Source: Halotalea alkalilenta
GTDB lineage: Bacteria; Pseudomonadota; Gammaproteobacteria; Pseudomonadales; Halomonadaceae
DNA: 64,000 nt
Direction: 5' to 3'
NCBI RefSeq assembly: GCF_001648175.1
Contig: NZ_CP015243.1
Location: 3,472,001 to 3,536,000 of the forward strand
Shown: positions 1 through 8,418 of the stretch, piece by piece
How the letters are laid out: each line of letters starts with the position of its first letter
Numbering within the stretch: position 1 is the stretch's first letter
Program-made: the position numbers and the translations under genes
The notes under the pieces: generated by a model
Told to the model about the DNA's origin: nothing
Seen by the model: the letters and a program-made list of their open reading frames with translations, nothing else
Databases searched by the model: none

Positions 1-601
1 ATGCGCGCCCGAGCGCGATGGACTCGCAGATCGCCTGGATGTTGATCGCGCAGACCAGCTGGTTGCAGAGCTTGGTCGCCTGCCCCGCACCGGTGTCACC
101 GAGATGGAAAATAGTGCTGCCCATATGGGACAAGAACGGCTTCGCGCGCTCGAACGCGTCTTCCGCGCCGCCGACCATGATCGATAGGCTCGCCCGCTCG
201 GCACCCAACGGACCGCCCGAAACCGGCGCATCCAGCATGTCGATGCCAACCGCGCCGAGCTCGGCGGCGAGCGCCCTGGTCGCCTGTGGCGAGATGGTGC
301 TCATGTCTACGTAGAGACGTCCCTTCGGCGGGTGCGCCAGGAGACCGCGCGCGCCCCTGACCACCTCCTCCACCTGCGGCGTATCGGGCAGCATGGTGAT
401 CACGATGTCCGCCTCTGACGCCGCTTCGGCGACATCGGCTGCCGCAGTGGCCCCCTGGGCCACCAGCCGGGAAGCGGCTTCGATGCGGATATCGTGGACC
501 CGGACCTGGTATCCAGCGGCCAGCAGATTGGCCGCCATCCGTTCGCCCATGATGCCGAGGCCGATGAACGCAACGACCCTGGATGCACTGATCGAATTCA
601 T
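1..601 (-). CDS. NAD(P)-dependent beta-hydroxyacid dehydrogenase (3-HIBADH/GarR family), C-terminus off the window
   Basis: The protein starts MNSISASRVVAFIGLGIMG, with the Rossmann GxGxxG motif at residues 14-19, and carries the family substrate-loop signature DAPVSGG near residue 125. A strong AGGAGG lies 7 bases before the ATG at 601. About 200 of the usual 290-300 residues are visible. The family reduces or oxidises 3-hydroxyisobutyrate, tartronate semialdehyde or tetronates. The upstream RpiB-type isomerase and FadR-type regulator, in the same direction with 27 and 24 base gaps, suggest an operon for a four-carbon sugar acid or polyol, as in threonate or erythritol pathways. The substrate is inferred only. 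Confidence 0.85.
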   Translation of the reverse strand, partial: MNSISASRVVAFIGLGIMGERMAANLLAAGYQVRVHDIRIEAASRLVAQGATAAADVAEAASEADIVITMLPDTPQVEEVVRGARGLLAHPPKGRLYVDMSTISPQATRALAAELGAVGIDMLDAPVSGGPLGAERASLSIMVGGAEDAFERAKPFLSHMGSTIFHLGDTGAGQATKLCNQLVCAINIQAICESIALGRA

Positions 602-628
602 TGCTCTTGCCTCCTCGCAGGCTCGAGT

Positions 629-1081
629 TCAATTGGAGCTGGGCGATTCGAGCCGCGAGATTTTCTCCACTCTCCTTACGAAGTCCTCGCTGTCGTCGAA
701 CTCGGCCGATAGATAGGCTTCGACCAGATCCCGAGCGAGCCAGGGTCCGACTATCTGGGCACCCAGGCACATCACATTGACGTCATCGTGCTCGACAGAC
801 TGGTGCGCCGAATGAAAGTCGTGGCAAACCGCGGCGCGAATTCCCTTGATCTTGTTGGCAGCGATCACCGCCCCCACCCCGGTGCCGCAGACCAGCAGTC
901 CTTTGCGCCGCCCGTCCTCGACCACCTTGCCGCAGACCAGCTGCGCGATGTCCGGAAAATCCACCGGCTGGCTGTCGAAGCTGCCTACGTCATCCACCTC
1001 ATGCCCCGCGAGCGTCAAAAACTCCGCCAGCTCTTTCTTCAGCAGATATCCCGCATGATCGCTACCAATCACGATATCCAT
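629..1081 (-). CDS. RpiB/LacAB-type sugar-phosphate isomerase
   Basis: The protein has 150 residues, typical of RpiB. It has SDHAG at residues 7-11 and the active-site Cys65 in CGTGVG, followed by the anion-binding turn. A conserved NVMCLGA block lies near residue 105. Family members interconvert ribose-5-P and ribulose-5-P, or act on allose, galactose or tetrulose phosphates. It sits between a FadR-type regulator and a hydroxyacid dehydrogenase, so a tetrose-phosphate substrate is as likely as ribose-5-P. The Shine-Dalgarno sequence is weak, so translation may be coupled to the upstream gene. Confidence 0.85.
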   Translation of the reverse strand: MDIVIGSDHAGYLLKKELAEFLTLAGHEVDDVGSFDSQPVDFPDIAQLVCGKVVEDGRRKGLLVCGTGVGAVIAANKIKGIRAAVCHDFHSAHQSVEHDDVNVMCLGAQIVGPWLARDLVEAYLSAEFDDSEDFVRRVEKISRLESPSSN

Positions 1082-1105
1082 TGGTTTATCGCACTCCCGT
1101 CATTG

Positions 1106-1876
1106 CTATCTACCGGTTGGAGGGACTTGCGTTGATTCGTGCGCCGCGCCGAGCATGATCGCCCTGCGCCTGAACCCCGCACCGATCTCGAAATGCATTC
1201 CCAGCAGCTCATCGGCCCTTTGCACGTCCTGGGCGACGATCGCGGAAAAAATCAGTCTGTGATGGTCGATCAGGAACTCGTCTATTCCCTCGACTTCGAT
1301 GATCTTTTCGCGCCTTTCCAGGTGCGACCTCATCGCCAACTTCGAAATGGATTCATAGATACTGACCAAAACCGGTGAATGAGCCGAGCGGACGATGGCC
1401 TGATGAAAACGGTGATCCGCCATGCCTCCTTCATACGGGTCTCGGATGGTTTCGGCGATAGTGTCCAAGGCCGCGGCCAATTCATCGAGATCGGACTGGC
1501 GCGCGCGATGGCAGGCGAGGCGAATGGCGTGATGCTCTATCGCTATGCGCGCTTCCATGATGTCGTCGACGACATCGGTATGCTGGGCGAGAAAGAAGGA
1601 GAAGAACTCACCCAAAGTAGAGGCGTCCGGCTGTCTTACCACCGTCCCGATACCGTGGCGTATCTCCACCGCCCCGATCATCGCCAGGGCCCGGAGAGCC
1701 TCACGAAGCACGGGCCTGCTCACATTCAGCCGGGCGGAAAGCTCCCGCTCGGGAAGCAAGCAATCCCCAGTCTTCAATCGTCCCGACAGAAGCTGTTCAC
1801 GCAAAAACGAGACCACCTTCTCGTATCCCGTTTTTGCGCATCCCTCTTCTTTCGAGACGGATATTATGGTTTTCAT
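1106..1876 (-). CDS. FadR-subfamily GntR transcriptional regulator
   Basis: The protein has 256 residues. An N-terminal winged helix-turn-helix (about residues 18-85) contains the GntR signature LPERELSARLNVSRPVLREAL. An FCD ligand domain follows, with the metal-binding His pattern (for example DHRFHQAI near 153-160, and later His residues). It is first in a three-gene operon with the isomerase and dehydrogenase and probably represses it until the pathway acid binds. A perfect TGGT-N3-ACCA operator lies 15 bases upstream of the start codon, consistent with autoregulation. The effector is unknown. Confidence 0.88.
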   Translation of the reverse strand: MKTIISVSKEEGCAKTGYEKVVSFLREQLLSGRLKTGDCLLPERELSARLNVSRPVLREALRALAMIGAVEIRHGIGTVVRQPDASTLGEFFSFFLAQHTDVVDDIMEARIAIEHHAIRLACHRARQSDLDELAAALDTIAETIRDPYEGGMADHRFHQAIVRSAHSPVLVSIYESISKLAMRSHLERREKIIEVEGIDEFLIDHHRLIFSAIVAQDVQRADELLGMHFEIGAGFRRRAIMLGAAHESTQVPPTGR

Positions 1877-1891
1877 TCAGATATCATTCCA

Positions 1892-1902
1892 TGGTATGAC
1901 CA
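1892..1902. promoter_or_regulatory. FadR/GntR-type operator, TGGT-ATG-ACCA
   Basis: TGGTATGACCA is a perfect inverted repeat around a three-base centre. This is the consensus half-site layout for FadR-subfamily regulators. It lies directly upstream of such a regulator gene, where a repressor would block the minus-strand promoter. The assignment rests on motif and position only. Confidence 0.6.
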
Positions 1903-2176
1903 CTGGAACGACATTAGCACTCAAGCGCGGCAATGGATCCTGATCTTTAGTCTTTCAATCCATCGTTCATAGCGACTTTAGGAGAATGAATGGAGCTATC
2001 CGGAGCAGCCCGGCGCCCGAATATTCGACGAGCGCATCCTGCGCGTCATGGGTTGCACGAAGCGCGCTTGATCGAAGTGCATTGATCGACACGCATTGGG
2101 CTGGCTATGTTGATGAGATGCAGGAGAGATCGCTCGGTCCCACCGTCGCACCCATGCAAATCCTTGAGGAACCAAG
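1903..2176. other. intergenic region between divergent regulator and cupin genes
   Basis: No convincing gene is seen. A short plus-strand frame after AGGAG near 1980 runs about 30 codons and matches nothing I recognise. The 3' part holds the GAGGAA Shine-Dalgarno for the cupin gene. Confidence 0.4.
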
Positions 2177-2707
2177 ATGAAAGCGCCGCTCCCTCTGGCC
2201 CCCCAGCGTTTCGAGTTCTTCACCCCGGCCGGCGGCGTGCCCAACAATCCACGGTTGCCGCTGCTGCTCTATTCGCAGATCGTCCCGGCGGGCATCGTCG
2301 ACCGGGCGAGCTACTTCGAGCGGCTGTTCCGTGCCAACGGCTGGCCACCGCAGTGGCGCTGGGGAATGTTCGACTTCGACCACTATCACCCCAACACCCA
2401 CGAGGCGTTGGGCGTGTTCTCCGGCAGCGCCGAGGTGAGGCTTGGCGGCGAGCAGGGTCGAACGATCGAGCTTCGTGCCGGCGATGCACTGCTGATCCCA
2501 GCGGGAGTCGGCCATCGAGCGCTTGCCGCCGCTGACCACTTCAGCATGGTGGGCGCGTATCCGACCGGCTACTCCCCCGAGACCCTACGTGACACCGAAG
2601 TGGACAGGCTCGCCGCCGCCCGGCGCAGCATCGCCGCGCTGCCGATGCCATGCAGCGACCCCGTCCTGGGACCGGGAGAGCTGCGTCGTTTCTGGCCCAG
2701 CAGCTGA
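2177..2707 (+). CDS. YjlB-like cupin protein
   Basis: The protein has 176 residues. A double-stranded beta-helix core lies at about residues 60-130: FDFDHYHPNTHEALGVFSG supplies the His/His/Glu metal ligands, and LRAGDALLIPAGVGH is the second cupin motif. It resembles the uncharacterised Bacillus YjlB group, which is thought to be single-domain metal-binding cupins. The reaction is unknown. GAGG lies 8 bases before the ATG. It stands alone, divergent from the sugar-acid operon, which may or may not be related. Confidence 0.75.
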   Translation: MKAPLPLAPQRFEFFTPAGGVPNNPRLPLLLYSQIVPAGIVDRASYFERLFRANGWPPQWRWGMFDFDHYHPNTHEALGVFSGSAEVRLGGEQGRTIELRAGDALLIPAGVGHRALAAADHFSMVGAYPTGYSPETLRDTEVDRLAAARRSIAALPMPCSDPVLGPGELRRFWPSS

Positions 2708-3119
2708 GGCCTCCCCGGCGCAGGCTGCGATCGCGCAGCGCTGCGGGATGAGCCCGGGATGGCCTCGACTGCGGCAAATGAGCGCATCGGCTTTTTGCCC
2801 AATCAGCCTCGGGGCCGATAAATTCCCCGCCATTCAATTCACTTCCCGCCACAGCCACCAGACGGGGCCCGCTGCGAGCGTATGGCGGCCAGCGTGGTTC
2901 GTTGCGCGGCAACACCCTCCTCGACTAAATATTCAAATCGAACCTGAACGAATCCTGCTCTGCCCGTCGACCGGCTTCATCGCCGGCTGCGATGCCAAGC
3001 CTGCCGGGAATGTGGAGCGGATCGAGCGACCCGGCCTCGGCGACGGGGTGGGCGATCAGGCAGGCATGTGATCTCGACTGCGGCACCGAACCCGCGCAGT
3101 ACCTGAAGGAGGTGTACCA
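2708..3119. other. 412-base intergenic stretch
   Basis: No gene is seen in either strand. Near the end there is a near-perfect AAGGAGGTG ribosome binding site for the alcohol dehydrogenase at 3120. An AT-rich patch around 2925-2940 is a plausible promoter region. Nothing else stands out. Confidence 0.4.
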
Positions 3120-4115
3120 ATGCAAGCCATGGTGCTGCACCAAATCCACCAGCCTCTGGTGCTCGAGCAGCGCATCACGCCAACGCCCGGCCCCGGTGAG
3201 ATCCTGCTGCGCGTCGAAGCCTGCGCCGTCTGCCGGACGGACCTGCACGTCGTCGATGGCGAACTGCCCCACCCCCGGCTACCCATCGTCCCAGGACACG
3301 AGATCGTCGGCCGGGTCGAAGCGCTTGGCATGGGCATCGACGCTCTCAAACTGGGGGATCGGGTTGGCGTGCCCTGGCTCGGCCATACCTGCGGCGTCTG
3401 CCCCTACTGCCAGGACCAGCATGAGAATCTCTGTGACCAGCCGATATTCACCGGCTACATGCGCGATGGCGGCTTCGCGACCCATGTCATCGCCGATGCG
3501 GCGTTCGCCTTTCCGCTGGCCGGATTCGAAGATCCCGTCGCGGCGGCGCCTTTGCTGTGCGCCGGGCTGATCGGCTGGCGCTCGCTCAAGCTGGCAGGGG
3601 ATGGCGGCAGGATCGGGCTCTACGGCTTTGGCGCAGCGGCGCACATCCTCGCGCAGGTATGTCAGTGGCAGGGGCGCGAGGTCTATGCCTTCACTCGCCC
3701 GGGCGACACCGCGGCCCAGCGGCAGGCCCTCGCGCTCGGCGCCAGGTGGGCGGGCGGCTCGGACGATTCACCACCGCAACCGCTGGACGCGGCGATCATC
3801 TTCGCCCCCGTCGGCGCCCTGGTTCCGGCCGCCCTGCGCGCGGTACGCAAGGGGGGCCGGGTGATCTGCGGCGGTATCCATATGAGCGACATTCCGCAGT
3901 TTCCCTACGACCTCCTCTGGGAGGAACGACAGCTCGCTTCGGTCGCCAACCTCACCCGCCAGGATGCCGTGGAGTTCCTCGAGATCGCACCGCAGGCCGG
4001 CGTGAAGCCGACGACGACGGTCTATCCGCTGGAGCGGGCCAACCAGGCGCTCGACGACCTGCGACACGGACGCTTCCAGGGCGCGGCGGTGTTGGTGCCG
4101 CCAGCGGCCGGGTGA
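3120..4115 (+). CDS. zinc-dependent alcohol dehydrogenase (AdhP/AdhA-like MDR)
   Basis: The protein has 331 residues. The catalytic zinc site is in CAVCRTDLH (Cys 38 region) and PGHEIVG. Four structural zinc cysteines lie in CGVCPYCQDQHENLC. The nucleotide-binding loop is GLYGFGAAAH near residue 165. This pattern fits the single-gene 'zinc-dependent alcohol dehydrogenase' class that oxidises primary alcohols with NAD. The start follows a near-perfect Shine-Dalgarno 6 bases upstream. It is convergent with the CBS-domain gene and is probably monocistronic. Confidence 0.88.
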   Translation: MQAMVLHQIHQPLVLEQRITPTPGPGEILLRVEACAVCRTDLHVVDGELPHPRLPIVPGHEIVGRVEALGMGIDALKLGDRVGVPWLGHTCGVCPYCQDQHENLCDQPIFTGYMRDGGFATHVIADAAFAFPLAGFEDPVAAAPLLCAGLIGWRSLKLAGDGGRIGLYGFGAAAHILAQVCQWQGREVYAFTRPGDTAAQRQALALGARWAGGSDDSPPQPLDAAIIFAPVGALVPAALRAVRKGGRVICGGIHMSDIPQFPYDLLWEERQLASVANLTRQDAVEFLEIAPQAGVKPTTTVYPLERANQALDDLRHGRFQGAAVLVPPAAG

Positions 4116-4121
4116 GGCGAT

Positions 4122-4157
4122 GAAAAGCCGCGCCCGGGATTCGGCCCGGACGCGGCT
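4122..4157 (-). terminator. rho-independent terminator for the CBS/ADH operon
   Basis: AGCCGCG...CGCGGCT with an inner CCGGG/CCCGG stem forms a hairpin. On the minus strand it is followed by TTTT. It lies just past the end of the minus-strand CBS gene and just past the convergent plus-strand dehydrogenase. Confidence 0.65.
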
Positions 4158-4211
4158 ACGAGAGGACTGCGGCGAACGCTCACTGGCTGCGATACGGCGC
4201 ACGGCCTCGAC

Positions 4212-4685
4212 TCAAAGATCAGCATCCTCGTCCAGCTCGCTGATCGAGCGAACCAGATCCGCACGACTAACGATGCCGACCAAGCGGTCATCGCGCATTA
4301 CCGGCAGCCGCTTGACCCCTTCGCGCAGCATGATGTCCGCCAGTTCGATGAGCGAGGCATCCTCGCCCACCGTAATCGCAGGAGAGGTCATCAAAAGCGA
4401 AGCCTGGTAATGACCACGCCGCATGAATTCGGCAAGCGCGGGAGCGGGATCCGACCCCTCCACCAGAAACGCCAGCCACCAATCTCGACGCTGCTCGATC
4501 TCCTTACCGAAGGGACGCAGGAGGTCCCTTTCGCTCACGATCCCGAGCACCTTACCAGCGGAGTCGCAAACCGGCGCCGCACTGATCGAATGCTTGGTGA
4601 ACAGGCCAGCGATCTCGCTCAACGTGCTTTCCGGTTTGACGCTGATCACCTCGCGGGTCATGACGTCATCCACTCGTCTACTCAT
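4212..4685 (-). CDS. CBS-pair protein
   Basis: The protein starts MSRRVDDVMTREV and has 157 residues. I chose this ATG at 4685 because AGGAGA lies 6 bases upstream; a longer frame has no such site. Two CBS motifs, at about residues 8-60 and 95-150, each end in the typical G(I)V(S)xxDL sequence (GIVSERDLL and GIVSRADLV). Stand-alone CBS pairs bind adenosine nucleotides and sense energy state or regulate a partner. It follows the zinc alcohol dehydrogenase by 44 bases in the same operon, so a regulatory link to that enzyme is possible but unproven. Confidence 0.85.
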   Translation of the reverse strand: MSRRVDDVMTREVISVKPESTLSEIAGLFTKHSISAAPVCDSAGKVLGIVSERDLLRPFGKEIEQRRDWWLAFLVEGSDPAPALAEFMRRGHYQASLLMTSPAITVGEDASLIELADIMLREGVKRLPVMRDDRLVGIVSRADLVRSISELDEDADL

Positions 4686-4729
4686 CCCGATTCTCCTTGG
4701 CTGGCGCCGCTCTGGGTGGGACTTGCCGT

Positions 4730-5779
4730 TCAATCCACAGGCACTGCTGCACTGACGATCACCTTCATTGCATTCTCTTTTGCCGCGTTGGAGAACACTT
4801 CATAAGCGTCGAGGAACTGTGCCATATCGAAACGGTGGGTCACCAGCTGCGCAGGAGCGATCTTGCCCGAGGCCACGGTCTTGAGCAGCATCGCCGTGGT
4901 GTTGGTATTCACCAGACCGGTGGTCAAGGTGATGTTCTTGATCCATAGCGTTTCCAGATGCAACTCCACGCTCTTGCCGTGGACACCGACATTGGCGATG
5001 CGCCCACCCGGCACGATCGCCTGCTGGCAAAGATCGAAAGTAGCCGGGATACCGACCGCCTCGATCGCCACGTCGACCCCGCCGCCGCTCAGCGTCAGCA
5101 GCGTCTCCAGCGCATTGCCCTGGGATACGTCGATGACGTCGGTGGCGCCGAACCGCTTGGCGATCTCCAAGCGCCCCGCATCGGTATCGAGCATGATCAG
5201 TCGGGCCGGGCTGTAGAACTGCGCGGTCAGCAGGGTGGCCATCCCAACCGGGCCAGCACCGACGATCGCCACGCTGTCTCCCGGCGCGACCTGCCCGGCG
5301 AGCACCCCTATCTCGAAGCCCGTCGGCAGAATGTCGCTGAGCATCACCAGCGCCTCTTCATCGGCTCCTGGAGGAACCGGGTAGAGGCTGTTGTCGGCGT
5401 GGGGGATTCGAACGTACTCGGCTTGCGTACCGTCGATCAGGTGGCCGAGGATCCAGCCGCCGTCGGCGCAGTGAGCGTAGAGCTGGCGACGGCAGTTCGC
5501 ACAGCTGCCACAGGAGGTGATACAGGAGATCAATACATGATCGCCGACTTTGAAGTTCTTGACGCCGTCGCCGATCTGCTCGATCACGCCGACGCCCTCA
5601 TGGCCCAGGATCCGCCCAGGCGTCACCGCCGGCACGTCTCCCTTGAGGATATGCAAGTCAGTGCCGCAGATCGTGGTCTTGGTGATTCTGACCACCGCAT
5701 CGGTCGGCTTCTGCACGCTTGGCCGGGGGACCTCCTCCCAGCCCTTTTCACCAGGTCCTTTGAAAACGAGAGCTTTCAT
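4730..5779 (-). CDS. zinc-dependent alcohol dehydrogenase (secondary-alcohol/isopropanol type)
   Basis: The protein has 349 residues from MKALVF; GGAGG lies 7 bases before this ATG. Catalytic zinc ligands are in TTICGTDLH and GHEGVG. The structural zinc lobe is CGSCANCRRQLYAHC. The Rossmann motif is VGAGPVG at about residue 175. The ICGTDLHILKGDVP and GRILGHEG signatures are typical of the NAD(P)-dependent secondary-alcohol group. The neighbouring acetoin/butanediol SDR suggests short ketol or diol metabolism. The exact substrate is not visible. Confidence 0.88.
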   Translation of the reverse strand: MKALVFKGPGEKGWEEVPRPSVQKPTDAVVRITKTTICGTDLHILKGDVPAVTPGRILGHEGVGVIEQIGDGVKNFKVGDHVLISCITSCGSCANCRRQLYAHCADGGWILGHLIDGTQAEYVRIPHADNSLYPVPPGADEEALVMLSDILPTGFEIGVLAGQVAPGDSVAIVGAGPVGMATLLTAQFYSPARLIMLDTDAGRLEIAKRFGATDVIDVSQGNALETLLTLSGGGVDVAIEAVGIPATFDLCQQAIVPGGRIANVGVHGKSVELHLETLWIKNITLTTGLVNTNTTAMLLKTVASGKIAPAQLVTHRFDMAQFLDAYEVFSNAAKENAMKVIVSAAVPVD

Positions 5780-6019
5780 TTTCAACCTCCACGATCAGTT
5801 CGATGATGTGGACTTCGTTCGAAAATGGTCGATGCCGTGGCACGGGCAGATGACGTCAACGATGGCAGGGGGCCAGGGAAAGCCAAGGAGGGTCATGGAA
5901 GCTTCCTGGCCCGAGCCTCGTGTATCCTCGCGGACGAACGAAGCCCCTACCCTGCTACCGAAGCCCGACGGAAGCTGCGGCGGTGGAAGATCGCCTCGAG
6001 TCGGGCAGAGCAATCACCC

Positions 6020-6799
6020 TCAGCGATAGACCAGCCCACCGTCGATCAGTGGCGCCTGCCCGGTCATGTAGTCGGCGTCGGGGCCGGCAAGGTAAGAGAC
6101 GAAAGCGGCCACGTCATCCGGCGTTTCAGCTCGCCCCAGGGCGATACCATTGACGAACTTGTCGTAGGTGGCGCCGATCGGTGCGCCAGTCAGCTCGGCC
6201 ATACGCTCGTCGATATCGACCCACATGTCGGTGCCGACCACGCCCGGGCAGTATGCGTTGACGGTGATGCCTTCACTGGCCAGCTCCTTCGCCGCGGCCT
6301 GGGTCAACGCGCGTACCGCGAACTTGGTCGACGAGTAGACGCCGAGCAGCGCGTAGCCTTCATGGCCCGCGATCGACGAGGCGTTGATGATCTTGCCCTT
6401 GCGGCCCAGTTCGCGGAACTTGGCGGCAGCGGCCTGGATTCCCCAGAGGGTCCCCTGGACGTTGATCTTGAAGATCCGCTCGACCTCCTCCGGGGTGGCG
6501 TCGATCAGCGGTTTCACCTGGCTGATTCCGGCATTGTTGACCATGATGTCCAATCCGCCGAGCTCTCGGCCGGCGTGCTCGACCGCCGCGAACACCTGCT
6601 CGCGATCGCCGATGTCGGCGACGAACGTGGTCACTTTCCGGCCCAGCGCGCGAATCTCCTCGGCCACTTCGGCCAGCTTGTCCTGCTTGACGTCGACCAG
6701 CGCCAGGTCGGCACCATCTCGTGCCAGCCGCAGTGCGATACCCCGCCCGATTCCCTGTCCAGCGCCTGTTACCAGCGCCACTTTGCCGTCGATAGCCAT
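6020..6799 (-). CDS. budC: acetoin(diacetyl) reductase / meso-2,3-butanediol dehydrogenase, SDR family
   Basis: The protein has 259 residues. The cofactor motif is TGAGQGIGRG at residues 10-19, with NNAG near 87. The catalytic Ser is in NASSIAG and Tyr-Lys in YSSTKFAV (about residues 154-158). The C-terminal TGQAPLIDGGLVYR matches the diacetyl-reductase branch. These enzymes interconvert diacetyl, acetoin and 2,3-butanediol with NAD(H). The start follows AGGAG. It lies between the aldehyde dehydrogenase and the alcohol dehydrogenase, all on the minus strand, consistent with a small-alcohol and ketol oxidation module. Confidence 0.85.
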   Translation of the reverse strand: MAIDGKVALVTGAGQGIGRGIALRLARDGADLALVDVKQDKLAEVAEEIRALGRKVTTFVADIGDREQVFAAVEHAGRELGGLDIMVNNAGISQVKPLIDATPEEVERIFKINVQGTLWGIQAAAAKFRELGRKGKIINASSIAGHEGYALLGVYSSTKFAVRALTQAAAKELASEGITVNAYCPGVVGTDMWVDIDERMAELTGAPIGATYDKFVNGIALGRAETPDDVAAFVSYLAGPDADYMTGQAPLIDGGLVYR

Positions 6800-6883
6800 G
6801 TACGGAACTCCTGTCAGTTGGGTAGCGGAGAAAGTGATGGCTTCAACTCACCACCTCGTCATGGTGCGCCGACCATTCGCTTT

Positions 6884-6913
6884 GGCGTTCCCTGCGTTTT
6901 CACAGGGAACGCC
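6884..6913. terminator. strong intergenic hairpin (possible terminator or mRNA-stabilising stem)
   Basis: GGCGTTCCCTG pairs perfectly with CAGGGAACGCC around an eight-base loop. It lies just past the minus-strand aldehyde dehydrogenase stop codon. There is no clear T-run on either side, so termination efficiency is doubtful. Confidence 0.45.
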
Positions 6914-6924
6914 GCAGGGTCTGA

Positions 6925-8316
6925 TCAGAACGGTGCGTCGATATCGACCACATCGATCAGCTTGTGGTTGACGAACTCCTTGATTCCCAGACCGATCAGC
7001 TCCCGCCCATAGCCGGAACGGCGAATGCCACCGAACGGCAGGTCGGCCTTGACCATGGTCGGATGGTTGATGAACACCATGCCGGTGGAGATTTTCCTCG
7101 CCACTTCCGCACCGTGCTGGGTGTCGGTGGTGAATACCGAGCCGCCGAGGCCGAACGGGGAATCGTTGGCGATACGCACCGCGTCATCTTCGTCCTTGGC
7201 ACGGAAGACCAGCGACACCGGGCCGAAGAACTCGGTGTAGTAGGCCGGGTTGTCCGGAGTGACGTCGGTGAGGATGGTCGGCTGCACGAACGCCCCCTGG
7301 GTCGGAACCTTGGGACCGACCTCGGTGGCGGTAGCGCCGTGCTCGACCGCCATGCGGATCTGCTCCTTGATCTCGTCGGCGGCGCCCTGGGAGGAGAGTG
7401 GCGCAAGGCTGGTGGCCGGATCGAACGGATCGCCCGCGCGAAGGTTGGCCACCCCCTCGACATAGCGGCCGAAGAAATCGTCGTAGATCTCATCGGCGAT
7501 GATCAGTCGCTTGGACGAGCAGCAGACCTGTCCACCGTTCCAGTGGCGGCCGAAAACCGCCCACTTGACGGTCTTGTCGAGATCGGCGTCGGCCAGCACC
7601 ACGAAGGCGTCGGCACCGCCGAGCTCCATGGTCGATTTCTTCAGCGCCTTGGCGGCCTGGGACGCAACCACCGCGCCGGCAGCCTCGGAGCCGGTCAGCG
7701 CAACGCCGTGCACCCGCGGATCGTTGAGGATGGTCTCGATCTGCTGGCGAGTGGCGTAGAGGTTCTTGAACGCCCCGGCCGGCAGGCCGGCGTCCAGCAT
7801 CAGCTGTTCGAACGCCGCCGCGCTCTGCGGCACGTTGGAGGCATGCTTGAGCAGCACGGTATTGCCGGCCGACAGCTGCGGGGCGAGGATGCGAGCGATC
7901 TGATAGTAAGGGAAGTTCCACGGCTCGATCGCGAGGATCACCCCCAGTGGGTCATGGACCAGAATGGCCTCGCCCTCGGCCGGGTCGTCGACCGGCAGCT
8001 TCTCGGGAGCCAGCAGCGCTTCGGCATTCTTGACGTAGTATTCGAGAATCTTGGCCGACAGCTCGACCTCGGCCTGGGCCTCGGTGAACAGCTTGCCCAT
8101 CTCCAGGGTCAGCAGCTTCGCATATTCATCGCCCTGCTCACGCAGCAGGTCGGCGGCGCGCTGGAGGATCGCGCCACGCTCGGCGAACGAGGTCTCCTTC
8201 CATGCCGTGAAGGCGGCGTGAGCGCTGTCGAGCGCCTGGCCGACTTCCTCATCGGTGGCATTGGGGAAGGACTTGATCAGTTCGCCAGTGAACGGATTGG
8301 TAGTGGCATACGCCAT
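6925..8316 (-). CDS. NAD(P)-dependent succinate-semialdehyde dehydrogenase-type aldehyde dehydrogenase
   Basis: The protein has 463 residues. The cofactor site has EPWNFPYYQ near 131. The general base is Glu231 in MELGGADAF and the catalytic Cys is in GGQVCCSSKR at about 265. The NPFTGE N-terminus and compact length match the GabD/Sad group, which oxidises succinate semialdehyde to succinate in GABA and related degradation. No GABA transaminase is nearby, so other aldehydes (for example from the adjacent dehydrogenases) are possible. The start has GAGGAA 9 bases upstream. Confidence 0.85.
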   Translation of the reverse strand: MAYATTNPFTGELIKSFPNATDEEVGQALDSAHAAFTAWKETSFAERGAILQRAADLLREQGDEYAKLLTLEMGKLFTEAQAEVELSAKILEYYVKNAEALLAPEKLPVDDPAEGEAILVHDPLGVILAIEPWNFPYYQIARILAPQLSAGNTVLLKHASNVPQSAAAFEQLMLDAGLPAGAFKNLYATRQQIETILNDPRVHGVALTGSEAAGAVVASQAAKALKKSTMELGGADAFVVLADADLDKTVKWAVFGRHWNGGQVCCSSKRLIIADEIYDDFFGRYVEGVANLRAGDPFDPATSLAPLSSQGAADEIKEQIRMAVEHGATATEVGPKVPTQGAFVQPTILTDVTPDNPAYYTEFFGPVSLVFRAKDEDDAVRIANDSPFGLGGSVFTTDTQHGAEVARKISTGMVFINHPTMVKADLPFGGIRRSGYGRELIGLGIKEFVNHKLIDVVDIDAPF

Positions 8317-8418
8317 ATCGGCATTCCTCGTTGAAACGGCTATTGAAGCTTCTTCCCGCCTTGACGCTCGGTTAGAAGCCCATATCAGGCTGGCACCACA
8401 CAGCGCTCGCCTTGCGGC

